A DNA stretch of 42,154 nt from Suilimivivens sp964402925 (GTDB lineage: Bacteria; Bacillota; Clostridia; Lachnospirales; Lachnospiraceae), in contig CAYOED010000025.1 of NCBI GenBank assembly GCA_964402925.1, forward strand, positions 1 through 42,154, in the 5' to 3' direction. Made by a program: the position numbers and the translations under genes. Positions 1 through 7,400 of the stretch are shown here, piece after piece. Below the pieces are notes generated by a model. It ran no database searches and was not told where the DNA came from. It saw nothing but the letters and a program-made list of their open reading frames with translations. How positions within the stretch are numbered: position 1 is the first letter of the stretch; the number at the start of each line of letters is the position of its first letter.

Positions 1-87
1 CTGATATTCTTTTAGAATTTTCAGGGTTGCATTGCTGTTCATTTGTCAAGGTTCTTTGTTTTCATCTTGTTCAGACGCAACTCTGAT

Positions 88-116
88 ATAATATCATGGG
101 TTTAAATCTAAGTCAA
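88..116 (-). promoter_or_regulatory. Downstream promoter (P2) and leader, probably rRNA operon
   Basis: Minus-strand TTGACT (111-116) and TATTAT (88-93) with an exact 17-bp spacer; transcription would start near 81. The leader then contains ACCTTGACAAATGAACAGC (about 34-52), which resembles the boxA/processing-stalk sequence preceding 16S rRNA in Firmicutes (B. subtilis has a CTTTGAAAACTAAAC-like element). This suggests a ribosomal RNA operon just past position 1. A tRNA or other stable RNA operon is the alternative. Confidence 0.5.
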
Positions 117-168
117 GAGGTTTTTTTAATTTTTTCTTCACCGTTTGTTTTTCAGACGGTGGACTTAC

Positions 169-198
169 ATTATAGCATTCTTCACAAAAACTTGTCAA
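169..198 (-). promoter_or_regulatory. Upstream promoter (P1) of a tandem pair, probably rRNA operon
   Basis: On the minus strand there is TTGACA (193-198) and TATAAT (169-174) separated by 18 bp. It lies about 80 bp upstream of a second promoter, and both point off the left edge of the window. Between them is a short hairpin, ACCGT-CTGAAAAACAA-ACGGT. Tandem near-consensus promoters are typical of Firmicute rRNA operons. The rRNA genes are outside the window, so the target is inferred. Confidence 0.55.
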
Positions 199-354
199 TA
201 AATTAATTTCAATTTATTTATCCAAAAATCATGGCATGTATTTGTAGATTATGCTACAAGCTTTAGCACTCAGCCAACTCCCTGCACACTTTAGTAAGTG
301 CCGGCTGTATCAAGTGACCACGCATTCACAAGGTCATATCGAAACAAAAATTTA
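199..354. other. Intergenic stretch, no gene seen
   Basis: Between the tandem promoters and the tRNA-Ser terminator no convincing ORF or RNA is visible. A small inverted repeat, TTGTAG-ATTATG-CTACAA, lies near 241-260 with no T-run on either side. The rest has no feature I can support. Confidence 0.4.
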
Positions 355-377
355 GAAGTATCATTATAAGATACTTC
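343..377 (-). terminator. Possible terminator after tRNA-Ser
   Basis: An 8-bp perfect inverted repeat, GAAGTATC / GATACTTC (355-362 and 370-377), lies 22 bp downstream of tRNA-Ser in the minus direction. It is followed after a few bases by a short T-run (TAAATTTTTG). The U-tract is slightly displaced, so efficiency is uncertain. Confidence 0.5.
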
Positions 378-398
378 CAACTCCATTGGCAGCTAAAA

Positions 399-486
399 CG
401 GAGAAAGAGGGATTTGAACCCTCGCGCCGCGTGAACGACCTACACCCTTAGCAGGGGCGCCTCTTCAGCCTCTTGAGTATTTCTCC
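399..486 (-). tRNA. tRNA-Ser (anticodon GCT)
   Basis: The minus strand folds as a class II tRNA of 88 nt. The acceptor stem is GGAGAAA/TTTCTCC with discriminator G, the anticodon loop CTGCTAA gives anticodon GCT (serine AGC/AGT), there is a long variable arm, and the T-loop is GGTTCAAATCC. The 3' CCA is not encoded. It has its own promoter (543-571) and a candidate terminator downstream. Confidence 0.95.
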
Positions 487-542
487 ATAATCTGAATTAC
501 ACCGCTACCAATATTTTGTTATGCTTTTGTGACGCAAATGTT

Positions 543-571
543 ATTATACATAAGCAAATTTTGTTTGTCAA
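543..571 (-). promoter_or_regulatory. Promoter of tRNA-Ser
   Basis: A near-perfect sigma-A promoter on the minus strand: TTGACA (566-571), 17-bp spacer, TATAAT (543-548). Predicted transcription start is about 50 nt upstream of the mature tRNA 5' end. It separates the tRNA from the upstream plsC gene. Confidence 0.85.
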
Positions 572-605
572 TGCCTTTTACTCTAAAAAACTAAATTATT
601 ACCGT

Positions 606-1319
606 TCACATTTGCTCTGCATACAAACTAATCGTACTCTCTATTCTTCTTTTCACTTCCTGCGCAATTTCTACCGTCTTCATATTTTTATATTCTTCAT
701 AATATATAGGCGGCATATAAATCAGTTTAACCGTAACAGGACGAATCGACTTTTCATCAAAAGGTTTGAATGAATCAATCAGTGCGCAAGGAACAATGGG
801 ACATTTTGCTTTGACTGCACTTTTAAAACTGCCTCCTTTAAATTCCAGGAGCTGATTTCCCATTTTGCTCCGCGTGCCCTCTGCAAAAATAAGAAAGTTC
901 TTTCCTTCTTTTACATCTTCGGCCATAGATACTATTACTTTCATGGACTGTTTAATATCTTCCCTATCCATAGCATATGCACCCAGTGCTTTGATAACCT
1001 GTTTTAATAATATGATGTTGCTGGCTTCTTTTTTTGCGACAAAAGAGAACGGTCTGGGGCAGGAATCCAGAAACACAAGTACATCAAACAATCCTTGATG
1101 ATTAGGATAAAATATAAATCCATCTTCTTTCGGAATATTTTCAATTCCATATGTCTCAATCGTTACTCTCCCTGCATGATTAGCCTTCTTAGTTACTTTT
1201 TTTATAAAATGAAAAGACTCTTCAAATGAAACCTTACTGCTTATTCCGTACCACCAGATTTTGATAAGATAATATGGAGCTATCCAAAAAAGTCTGATCA
1301 CCATCAATGCTATTCTCAT
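606..1319 (-). CDS. plsC: 1-acyl-sn-glycerol-3-phosphate acyltransferase (PlsC family)
   Basis: Membrane-associated acyltransferase that adds the second acyl chain to lysophosphatidic acid, giving phosphatidic acid for phospholipid synthesis. The 237-residue product has an N-terminal hydrophobic stretch (about 5-25), the catalytic H-x4-D motif (NHQGLFD, H74 and D79) and the EGTR glycerol-phosphate binding motif (147-150), all in the usual places and at normal length. The ATG is preceded by AGAGGGG at good spacing. It is the last gene of a same-strand run after the fumarase genes. The exact acyl acceptor cannot be told from sequence. Confidence 0.9.
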   Translation of the reverse strand: MRIALMVIRLFWIAPYYLIKIWWYGISSKVSFEESFHFIKKVTKKANHAGRVTIETYGIENIPKEDGFIFYPNHQGLFDVLVFLDSCPRPFSFVAKKEASNIILLKQVIKALGAYAMDREDIKQSMKVIVSMAEDVKEGKNFLIFAEGTRSKMGNQLLEFKGGSFKSAVKAKCPIVPCALIDSFKPFDEKSIRPVTVKLIYMPPIYYEEYKNMKTVEIAQEVKRRIESTISLYAEQM

Positions 1320-1383
1320 ATCTGCCCCTCTGTAGTACAGCAGACCACATCTGCAATACTGCGTTCATATGCTCCTATTATAA

Positions 1384-1935
1384 TCAATCTTCTTTATATT
1401 TTTCTATTGCTGTTTCATAAAGATTATTTCCCTCAGAATCAATCACCACGATAACCGGAAAATCTTTTACCTGGAGTCTGCGTATCGCCTCCGTCCCTAA
1501 ATCATCATATGCAATTACCTCTGAACTTATAATGGATTTTGAAAGCAATGCACCGGCACCGCCTACTGCAGCAAAATACACTGCGCCGTTACGGATAATC
1601 GCCTGCTTTACAGCATCACTTCTCTTTCCTTTCCCAATCATTCCCTTTAATCCCAAATCCAAAAGGGATGGCGCATATTTGTCCATCCTGCTGGCGGTTG
1701 TAGGTCCTGCTGAACCAATGGGTCGTCCTTCTCTTGCCGGGGACGGTCCCATATAATAAATGACATTGTGACTTATATCAAAAGGAAGCGTATCTCCCTG
1801 CTCCAGAGCTTCATACATTCTTTTATGTGCAGCATCCCTAGCTGTGTAAATTGTTCCCGTTATGTACACATAATCACCACTATGCAGTTCTTTTGCTGTT
1901 TTATCATCATAAGGTGCAGTAATATATCTATCCAT
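1384..1935 (-). CDS. Fumarate hydratase class I, beta subunit
   Basis: C-terminal half of the two-subunit, oxygen-sensitive [4Fe-4S] fumarase, which interconverts fumarate and malate in the cytosol. In the 183-residue product, G77-PTTASRMD-85 and the following GKGKR stretch are the hallmark of the beta subunit. I chose the ATG at 1935 rather than an in-frame start 42 nt upstream because AAGAGGA sits 7 nt before it and homologues begin near here. It starts 23 nt after the alpha subunit stop, so the two are translated as a pair. L-tartrate dehydratase beta is a close relative and cannot be fully excluded. Confidence 0.88.
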   Translation of the reverse strand: MDRYITAPYDDKTAKELHSGDYVYITGTIYTARDAAHKRMYEALEQGDTLPFDISHNVIYYMGPSPAREGRPIGSAGPTTASRMDKYAPSLLDLGLKGMIGKGKRSDAVKQAIIRNGAVYFAAVGGAGALLSKSIISSEVIAYDDLGTEAIRRLQVKDFPVIVVIDSEGNNLYETAIEKYKED

Positions 1936-1958
1936 AATTAAATCCTCTTGTTTTTCTT

Positions 1959-2801
1959 CTATAGTATTCTTACACAATGCCGGTTCACATGACAGCAGAT
2001 GTTGACTGCGACTGGAAGTCCGGCAATATGTGTGGGATAGGTATTGATATTGACAGCCAGTGCTGTTGTACTCCCTCCTAATCCTCCTGGACCAATTCCT
2101 GTTTTATTTATCTTATCCAGCAATTCCTTTTCCATTTCGCATACATACGGAATGGAAGAATGCTGATTGATCGGTCTGGTTAATGCCTTTTTGGCAAGAA
2201 GAGCACATTTTTCAAAAGTGCCCCCAATACCGACTCCCACCACCATAGGAGGACATGCGTTAGGTCCTGCATCCTTTACCGCTGTAAGAATTGCATCTTT
2301 TACGCCTTCGATACCGTCTGCCGGTTTCAGCATAAAAACACGGCTCATATTTTCGCTGCCAAACCCCTTCGGCGCTACCGTGATTTTAATCTGATCGCCC
2401 TCAACAATATCATAATGGATAACTGCCGGCGTATTGTCCTTTGTATTTTCCCTGAAAATAGGATCACCTACTACCGACTTACGCAGGAATCCTTCCCTAT
2501 AGCCCTGCCTTACTCCTTCATTTACCGCATCTGTGAGCAGTCCGCCTTCTATGTGCACATCTTGCCCGACTTCCATAAAAATAACTGCCATTCCTGTATC
2601 TTGACAAATAGGAATCATATCTTCCGAAGCAATCTTAAGATTATCTTCAAGCTGGCACAGAATCTGTTTTCCAAGAGGCGCTTTCTCTGTCTCCGCCGAC
2701 TCCCTTAACGCATCCTTCATATCATCTGTCAGATAATGATTTGCCTCTATACACATTTCCTTTACATTTTTAATAATTTCTTCTACCTTAATTGACTTCA
2801 T
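1959..2801 (-). CDS. Fumarate hydratase class I, alpha subunit
   Basis: N-terminal, cluster-binding half of the [4Fe-4S] fumarase. The 280-residue product has three cysteines in characteristic contexts, probably the cluster ligands: ICQDTG (C66), NACPP (C183) and NICCH (C269/C270). The glycine-rich GIGPGGLGGSTTAL segment is also typical. The ATG at 2801 has GAGGA 9 nt upstream; a TTG start three codons earlier would lie on top of that ribosome binding site. It forms a pair with the beta subunit just downstream. The enzyme probably serves a partial, branched TCA pathway in an anaerobe. Confidence 0.88.
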   Translation of the reverse strand: MKSIKVEEIIKNVKEMCIEANHYLTDDMKDALRESAETEKAPLGKQILCQLEDNLKIASEDMIPICQDTGMAVIFMEVGQDVHIEGGLLTDAVNEGVRQGYREGFLRKSVVGDPIFRENTKDNTPAVIHYDIVEGDQIKITVAPKGFGSENMSRVFMLKPADGIEGVKDAILTAVKDAGPNACPPMVVGVGIGGTFEKCALLAKKALTRPINQHSSIPYVCEMEKELLDKINKTGIGPGGLGGSTTALAVNINTYPTHIAGLPVAVNICCHVNRHCVRIL

Positions 2802-2820
2802 CCTAAGCAATCCTCATTTT

Positions 2821-3231
2821 CTATTCGGTAATCGTTCTTTTAATCCGTGCCAATTCTTCCTGATCAGGCTCTCCCGCAATATATTTCAAAATTTCTCCGT
2901 CATTTTTGTATCTCGGAATCAAATGCATATGAAAGTGAAAGACGGTCTGACCTGCAACTTCTCCATTATTCTGGACAAGATTAAATCCATCGCATTGTAG
3001 CTTATCCGTCATGGTCATCATCATTTTTTTCGCCAGCCTTATAGCATCTGCTGCCACATTCTCCGGCAACTCATAAAGGTTTGCATAATGCTGCTTAGGA
3101 AGAATGAGTGCGTGCCCTTTTGTAGCCGGTCCTACATCAAGGATCACTTTAAACTGTTCATCTTCGTGAAGAGTATGTGATGGTATTTCTCCTGCAATGA
3201 TTTTACAAAAAATACAATTATCCTGTCTCAT
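2821..3231 (-). CDS. HIT family nucleotide hydrolase (HinT-like)
   Basis: Histidine-triad protein of 136 residues, usually a cytosolic purine nucleoside phosphoramidase. It has the HxHxHxx triad HFHMHLIP (H99, H101, H103) and an N-terminal C6-x2-C9 pair that in HinT proteins helps bind zinc. The start at 3231 has AAGGAG in front and begins MRQDNCIFC as in homologues; a longer reading frame upstream overlaps the preceding gene and lacks an RBS. It lies between the flavin reductase fusion and fumarase and is probably co-transcribed with them. Natural substrate unknown. Confidence 0.9.
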   Translation of the reverse strand: MRQDNCIFCKIIAGEIPSHTLHEDEQFKVILDVGPATKGHALILPKQHYANLYELPENVAADAIRLAKKMMMTMTDKLQCDGFNLVQNNGEVAGQTVFHFHMHLIPRYKNDGEILKYIAGEPDQEELARIKRTITE

Positions 3232-3253
3232 AGTTCTTCTCCTTTTCAAACCT

Positions 3254-4261
3254 TTAAAATGGTCTTTCCATAAAATTGAATATCTGATCCAGCGTTCGAA
3301 GAATCTTAAAATCACCTTTCATCTTCATTGCACCGCCCATAAATGCTCTTTGAAATGTCATTCTGGCATAAATGATATCGTTAATAGTGTCCCTGCTGAT
3401 CTGCATGTCCACATCAGGATTTTCTACATTGCCATAATAATAATTATTATCCGGTCCGTCAATTTCTATAATAAGAGGTTTCCTTTTTCCCTCTACTTGA
3501 ATTTTGTAAATAGCTCTGAATCCTGCCTGCGGAACAAAATGTTCTTTAAATTCTTCAATGAATTCTTCTTTATTTTCTTCCTGCTCTCCGCTTCCCATCA
3601 AATCCCTGAACATACTAGTAAGTTCTTGGATATCTTTTTTCTGTCTTTTTACATACACATCATCAGAAACATACTGGGACAATTGTTCTGACTCCTGCGG
3701 TGTCAAATTAATATTTTTATCAATTGAGACCATCTGCTTTACAGCCTGATTGCTTGCAGGAAAACACGCCATCTTCTGATTAATTGTGCGGTACATATTC
3801 TCCGCTTTTTTTTCTATGATTTTAATGTAATTCTCGTTGTCATCAAAAATGGATGTGTCCGCAATGTAACCGCAGATTCCGCTGCAGGGAAGCCCTCCCA
3901 AAATTTCCCAAGCTCCGGAAAGAGTCAGTTTCCCTTCTCTTTCCCCATAGGTAGTAGACATGACAACAGGGCACATATAAGTTTTTGCAATTTTTTCTTT
4001 ATCGCCATAAAGCCAGCAGGCATCCAAAAACTGGTGCATATAGCCCCCTATCCCGTACCATTCCACTGTAGCTGCAAGAATGATGCCGTCTGCTGTTTTG
4101 ATGGTCTGCGGCAGTGTCGGTATGTTGTTTTTGAGTTCAAACAGATTAAATCTCTCAACAGTAACATGGAGTTCTTCTAATACCCCCTGCATTTTATTGA
4201 TCACATACAATGTAGGGTCATCCATTAACCCTCTGCCGCCATAATAAATATTGATCTTCAT
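3254..4261 (-). CDS. NADPH-dependent FMN reductase-like domain fused to SCP2-like domain
   Basis: 335-residue two-domain protein. Residues 1 to about 195 form a flavodoxin-like FMN reductase fold (MKINIYYGGRGLMDDPTLY start, then TADGIILAATVEWYGIGG, a typical FMN-loop neighbourhood). Residues about 235-335 resemble an SCP2 sterol-carrier domain (long beta-rich segment, then ISRDTIN and the FMGGAMKMKGDFKIL ending). A charged linker lies between. The ATG at 4261 follows AGGGG; a GTG six codons earlier is less likely. The SCP2 domain could bind a lipid or hydrophobic substrate for the reductase, but this is inference. It heads the HIT-fumarase-plsC run. Confidence 0.75.
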   Translation of the reverse strand: MKINIYYGGRGLMDDPTLYVINKMQGVLEELHVTVERFNLFELKNNIPTLPQTIKTADGIILAATVEWYGIGGYMHQFLDACWLYGDKEKIAKTYMCPVVMSTTYGEREGKLTLSGAWEILGGLPCSGICGYIADTSIFDDNENYIKIIEKKAENMYRTINQKMACFPASNQAVKQMVSIDKNINLTPQESEQLSQYVSDDVYVKRQKKDIQELTSMFRDLMGSGEQEENKEEFIEEFKEHFVPQAGFRAIYKIQVEGKRKPLIIEIDGPDNNYYYGNVENPDVDMQISRDTINDIIYARMTFQRAFMGGAMKMKGDFKILRTLDQIFNFMERPF

Positions 4262-4280
4262 ATTGCCCCTGCCTTTCACT

Positions 4281-4299
4281 AAAATACTACATCTAGTAT
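4281..4299 (-). terminator. Weak terminator at the end of the Tad-like operon
   Basis: Minus strand: ATACTA-GATG-TAGTAT (stems 4284-4289 and 4294-4299) followed by TTTTAG. The stem is only 6 bp, so read-through into the flavin reductase gene is likely. It separates the 10-gene Tad-like cluster from the metabolic run. Confidence 0.4.
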
Positions 4300-4312
4300 A
4301 AAGCGGTTTTTT

Positions 4313-5614
4313 CTATCTGTAAATAAATTTTAGCTTTCCCAGACGGATTTCATCGCCCGGCTCGATTATTTCTGATGCATTTGGGGCAAGACGCATTCCG
4401 TTTCTAAAAGTTCCATTGGTCGAATTCAGATCTGTAACATAAATTTTATTTCCGTCCCTGAAAAACTTGGCGTGCATACGACTTATGCTATGCTCATCAA
4501 TTACCATGTCAACAGCTCCGGCAAGCTTCCCGACTACCAGCGGAAGACTTCCAAGATCAATATGGCATTTCATTTTCCTGTCAAGACTGTATAATTTGTT
4601 TTCATAGTTTTCTGTCCAAGGAATATAAACCGTATTTCCCAGATCCGAATCAGGCATTGACGTATTATTTTCATATGTAGGCATATAGTAGTGCACTTCG
4701 TTTGTATTTTCCTGTTCCTCCCCATGCCCTTTTTGAGTGAACAGAGAATAGAAATACCATGCTGTGGAGCCTAAAAGCAGTACGGCAACCATAATCCATC
4801 CCACAATAAGATAAATTTCTTCTTGATAAGAAAGCCCGTAAGAGCACATCACATAAATTAAAGCGCCGGCTCCTGCTATACCTATTCCCCAGGCAACTGC
4901 TGCCTGCTTTAGTGTTCTTTTTATTTCATGTTTCTTTATCCCTTCTGATAATGGTTTCAAAGGTACAGTTTCCGTTTCCTCATCATACAGATTTTCTTCC
5001 TGCCGAGACTGATCGTCACATTCCGCCTTCTGATGTCGTACCCCTTCAACATTTTTTGCTTCTTCTCCTACAATATCATCCTGAAACCACTTCAGCACTT
5101 CATCCAGCACAAATTGTTCCCGCTGAACCAGATCCGCTATTTTATATACGGTCTCCACCGCCTTCAAGTCTTCATTATCCACTTTGGAAATAAAGAAATC
5201 CATAAGTTGAAGGAAACTGTCCTCTTCTGCATCCGGATAATATAAAAAAGAATATTCTCCCGTTTCGATATTCTGAAAAACATATTCCGGTATCAACAGA
5301 AGACAGCTTCCGTCCAACAAATATTTCTGCAGCATATCATTTACAATTTTCAGTTGTACAAAAAAACTGCAAAGTTCCTTCATCCCGATATTCTTTCCGT
5401 CATAAATGCTAAAAAGACTCTGCCTTGAAGTTATTTCATAATATAATAAGATTTCTCCGTTAATATATCTTTCTTGACTGACCAGCAGACCCTGTATTCT
5501 ATTTTCTGTAACCATTTTTCTCTGATAAACATTCTCTGTTGAATCACTATTACCCCTAATAATAAGATAATTATGTCTGTAATCTTTGTAATATTTTACA
5601 TCAAGCATTCTCAT
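4313..5614 (-). CDS. DUF6382/FHA-domain membrane protein, last gene of the Tad-like operon
   Basis: 433-residue protein. The N-terminal ~190 residues resemble DUF6382, found beside FHA domains in Clostridia. Then come a charged linker, two transmembrane helices (about 235-258 and 263-290) and a C-terminal FHA domain (about 345-433) with SISRMHAKF and DLNSTNGTFRNG, the phosphothreonine-binding loops. The FHA domain should bind a phosphothreonine-bearing partner, probably in the cytosol. The ATG at 5614 has GGAGG at good spacing and overlaps the upstream TadE-like gene by 14 nt, so translation is coupled. Its partner kinase is not in this window. A role in Tad assembly is inferred from position. 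Confidence 0.8.
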   Translation of the reverse strand: MRMLDVKYYKDYRHNYLIIRGNSDSTENVYQRKMVTENRIQGLLVSQERYINGEILLYYEITSRQSLFSIYDGKNIGMKELCSFFVQLKIVNDMLQKYLLDGSCLLLIPEYVFQNIETGEYSFLYYPDAEEDSFLQLMDFFISKVDNEDLKAVETVYKIADLVQREQFVLDEVLKWFQDDIVGEEAKNVEGVRHQKAECDDQSRQEENLYDEETETVPLKPLSEGIKKHEIKRTLKQAAVAWGIGIAGAGALIYVMCSYGLSYQEEIYLIVGWIMVAVLLLGSTAWYFYSLFTQKGHGEEQENTNEVHYYMPTYENNTSMPDSDLGNTVYIPWTENYENKLYSLDRKMKCHIDLGSLPLVVGKLAGAVDMVIDEHSISRMHAKFFRDGNKIYVTDLNSTNGTFRNGMRLAPNASEIIEPGDEIRLGKLKFIYR

Positions 5615-6032
5615 TTGTCCTCCACTCTCTTATGATTCTCACAGGATTCCATCTTTGCGTTATCTTAGTGATGAAATCTTTACTGCCCCTTTGCCCGGTC
5701 TGTACCAGAATATGATCTTCTTCAACTATACATTCTCTCGCTTCTGTGGGAAAAAAGGGATAAAAAGCGTTTCTGCAATCCATTCTTTCCTCCACATACT
5801 CCTGTGCCTGCCAAAGTTCATTTTCTTCCAGACCATAAATCACTTCTCCATAGTTTTCTTCTCCCCATGTAAATCTTTCCGCCCGCATGGCAAGCAAAAA
5901 ATTATCCTGAGAAATTGCACATCGGCAATATAAGAATAAAGCACTAAGGATAATAAGCAGATACAAAACCAATACAATAGGCATAATAAATGACGCTTCC
6001 ACCGTAAAATATCCCTTGCATTTTTTATGCAT
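5601..6032 (-). CDS. TadE-like minor pseudopilin
   Basis: 143-residue protein with a short basic N-terminus, the prepilin-like junction G7|YFTVE with Glu at +5 (E12) and a hydrophobic helix (about 13-35). A soluble C-terminal region has Cys residues at the end of the helix and further on. TadE-like proteins are processed by the A24 peptidase and join the Flp pilus or its initiation complex. It overlaps the prepilin peptidase gene by 8 nt and the FHA gene by 14 nt. Assignment rests on the N-terminal motif and context; the soluble part is not recognisable. Confidence 0.8.
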   Translation of the reverse strand: MHKKCKGYFTVEASFIMPIVLVLYLLIILSALFLYCRCAISQDNFLLAMRAERFTWGEENYGEVIYGLEENELWQAQEYVEERMDCRNAFYPFFPTEARECIVEEDHILVQTGQRGSKDFITKITQRWNPVRIIREWRTNENA

Positions 6033-6444
6033 ATAGCAATGCCACCTCCATTCCTAATAATAAAAAGGGTATAAAAGGAATAGGCTCTGTCTTTTTCCTG
6101 AAAATACAAACCATTCCCCAGACTCCCGACAACATGATTCCAATACACATCACAGCCAGAGTAAACCATCCTCCTGTCCACAACCCTAATGCCAATACAG
6201 TTATTCCATCTCCATATCCAATATTTTCTTTTGTAAAAAAAGCCAGCAGCAAAAGAATGCATCCTGGAAACATTCCCCACCTGACTTCATTCCATGAAAA
6301 TTGCCCTATAATCATTCGATAAAATATGGCAGAAATTGCAAAAAGGACCACTTTATAAATTGCTATTTTCTTTTCTCTGACATCTCCTGCTGACAATTCG
6401 GCAAGAAATAAGAGACTGGCACAATAAGATATGATTCTATTCAT
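6025..6444 (-). CDS. A24-family prepilin peptidase (TadV/CpaA-like)
   Basis: Polytopic aspartyl protease that removes the leader from Flp pilin and TadE-like proteins at the membrane. The 139-residue product has the two expected catalytic aspartates: D21 in SAGDVREKK and D79 in the GYGDG motif. It lacks the N-methylation domain of PilD, as CpaA/TadV proteins do. The ATG at 6444 follows GAGGG; a start seven codons upstream has no ribosome binding site. It is the only candidate processing enzyme in the cluster. Confidence 0.88.
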   Translation of the reverse strand: MNRIISYCASLLFLAELSAGDVREKKIAIYKVVLFAISAIFYRMIIGQFSWNEVRWGMFPGCILLLLAFFTKENIGYGDGITVLALGLWTGGWFTLAVMCIGIMLSGVWGMVCIFRKKTEPIPFIPFLLLGMEVALLYA

Positions 6445-6497
6445 TTTCCCTCTACTCCAAAACATCTATGCCAGGGTATACAGCAGGATACCGGATT

Positions 6498-7328
6498 TCA
6501 CCCGGCACATTTACTACAAGCGCTGTAGCTTCCCGCTTCACTTAAGGGAATCATATATACTGTTCTCTTAAGCGAGGAACAATCCGACTGTCCATGATAA
6601 CGATTGCCATCTGCGGTAATATAAACAACACCGTCTTTCCCAGGGTTGCATCTTAAACAAGCATGATATTTTTCTCCCGAACGATTTCTCAAAGAAAGTA
6701 CGCTCTCATAATCTACCGCCTGCACCTGTACCCTTAAGTAATTGCAGTCATATGACAGATGATATTTACTGCCTGTTTTCGTTACATAAACATAAATTTC
6801 ATGCTGCCCATCCCCCTGTGCCTCCAAACCGGTATATCCAATAAAAGCATGGCTAACAAAACGATCTCTGATCACAATATTTCCGATTGGAAACCATCCG
6901 ATAAAAGGTTTTAATTGACATTCTGCGATAAATTCAACTCTGCCGTCTTCATTTACCGCTGACAAATCTTGAATTTGCACCCCGTCTTCACCGCCTGCCA
7001 CACACAAATAGGGATGCAGCTGACTTCCTAAGCAGTCCTTTATCTTGCTTTTAATATCTGGTAAAGGTTCCTCTGCATATTTCACCAGATAGCCTGTAAA
7101 TACATACTGATTTCCTGTCTGATGCATTGCCTCCTGCAAATTGGACTGAAAGCGCACAGCTTCCAAACTTAAGAGCACTGTCATAATAAAAAACAAGAAT
7201 AACGGCAGTACCAAACTCCCTTCCAATGCCAAACTGCCCTTTAATCTGCCGGAAGAAAGAAAAAATGCTCTCTTTTTAAACGCTGCTTTTTTTATTTTAT
7301 TTGCTTTGAGAGAAGAGACCTTTACCAT
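6498..7328 (-). CDS. TadE-like protein with two C-terminal His/Cys3 modules
   Basis: 276-residue exported protein. A lysine-rich N-terminus leads to G31|SLALE (Glu at +5, E36) and a hydrophobic helix, the layout of a TadE/TadG pseudopilin. A middle domain of about 130 residues follows. The C-terminus holds two related modules: H190-x4-C195 with C224-x2-C227, and H245-x4-C250 with C271-x2-C274. Each starts with a VYxTxxGxxYH strand. The spacing suggests two zinc sites or disulfide knots. The ATG at 7328 has a poor ribosome binding site, and an in-frame TAA lies four codons upstream. A 72-bp gap follows the DUF5702 gene. Confidence 0.75.
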   Translation of the reverse strand: MVKVSSLKANKIKKAAFKKRAFFLSSGRLKGSLALEGSLVLPLFLFFIMTVLLSLEAVRFQSNLQEAMHQTGNQYVFTGYLVKYAEEPLPDIKSKIKDCLGSQLHPYLCVAGGEDGVQIQDLSAVNEDGRVEFIAECQLKPFIGWFPIGNIVIRDRFVSHAFIGYTGLEAQGDGQHEIYVYVTKTGSKYHLSYDCNYLRVQVQAVDYESVLSLRNRSGEKYHACLRCNPGKDGVVYITADGNRYHGQSDCSSLKRTVYMIPLSEAGSYSACSKCAG

Positions 7329-7400
7329 TGTTTTCAGTTACATTGCTTTGTCTAAAGAGAGCACTTTTCCTTTCTTCCGTTTTCTTAGAAATATAGTTTT

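Noticed and set aside
516..773. Plus-strand frame of 85 codons
   Set aside because: It runs antisense across the tRNA-Ser promoter and the plsC end, has no ribosome binding site and its product has low-complexity composition.
3197..3691. Plus-strand frame of 164 codons opposite the flavin reductase/SCP2 gene
   Set aside because: It is the shadow of a gene with a recognisable fold, has no good start signal and shows Phe/Ile-rich composition typical of antisense frames.
5840..6280. Second minus-strand frame across the prepilin peptidase and TadE-like genes
   Set aside because: It overlaps both genes out of frame. The peptidase frame carries both catalytic aspartates and the other shows no motif.
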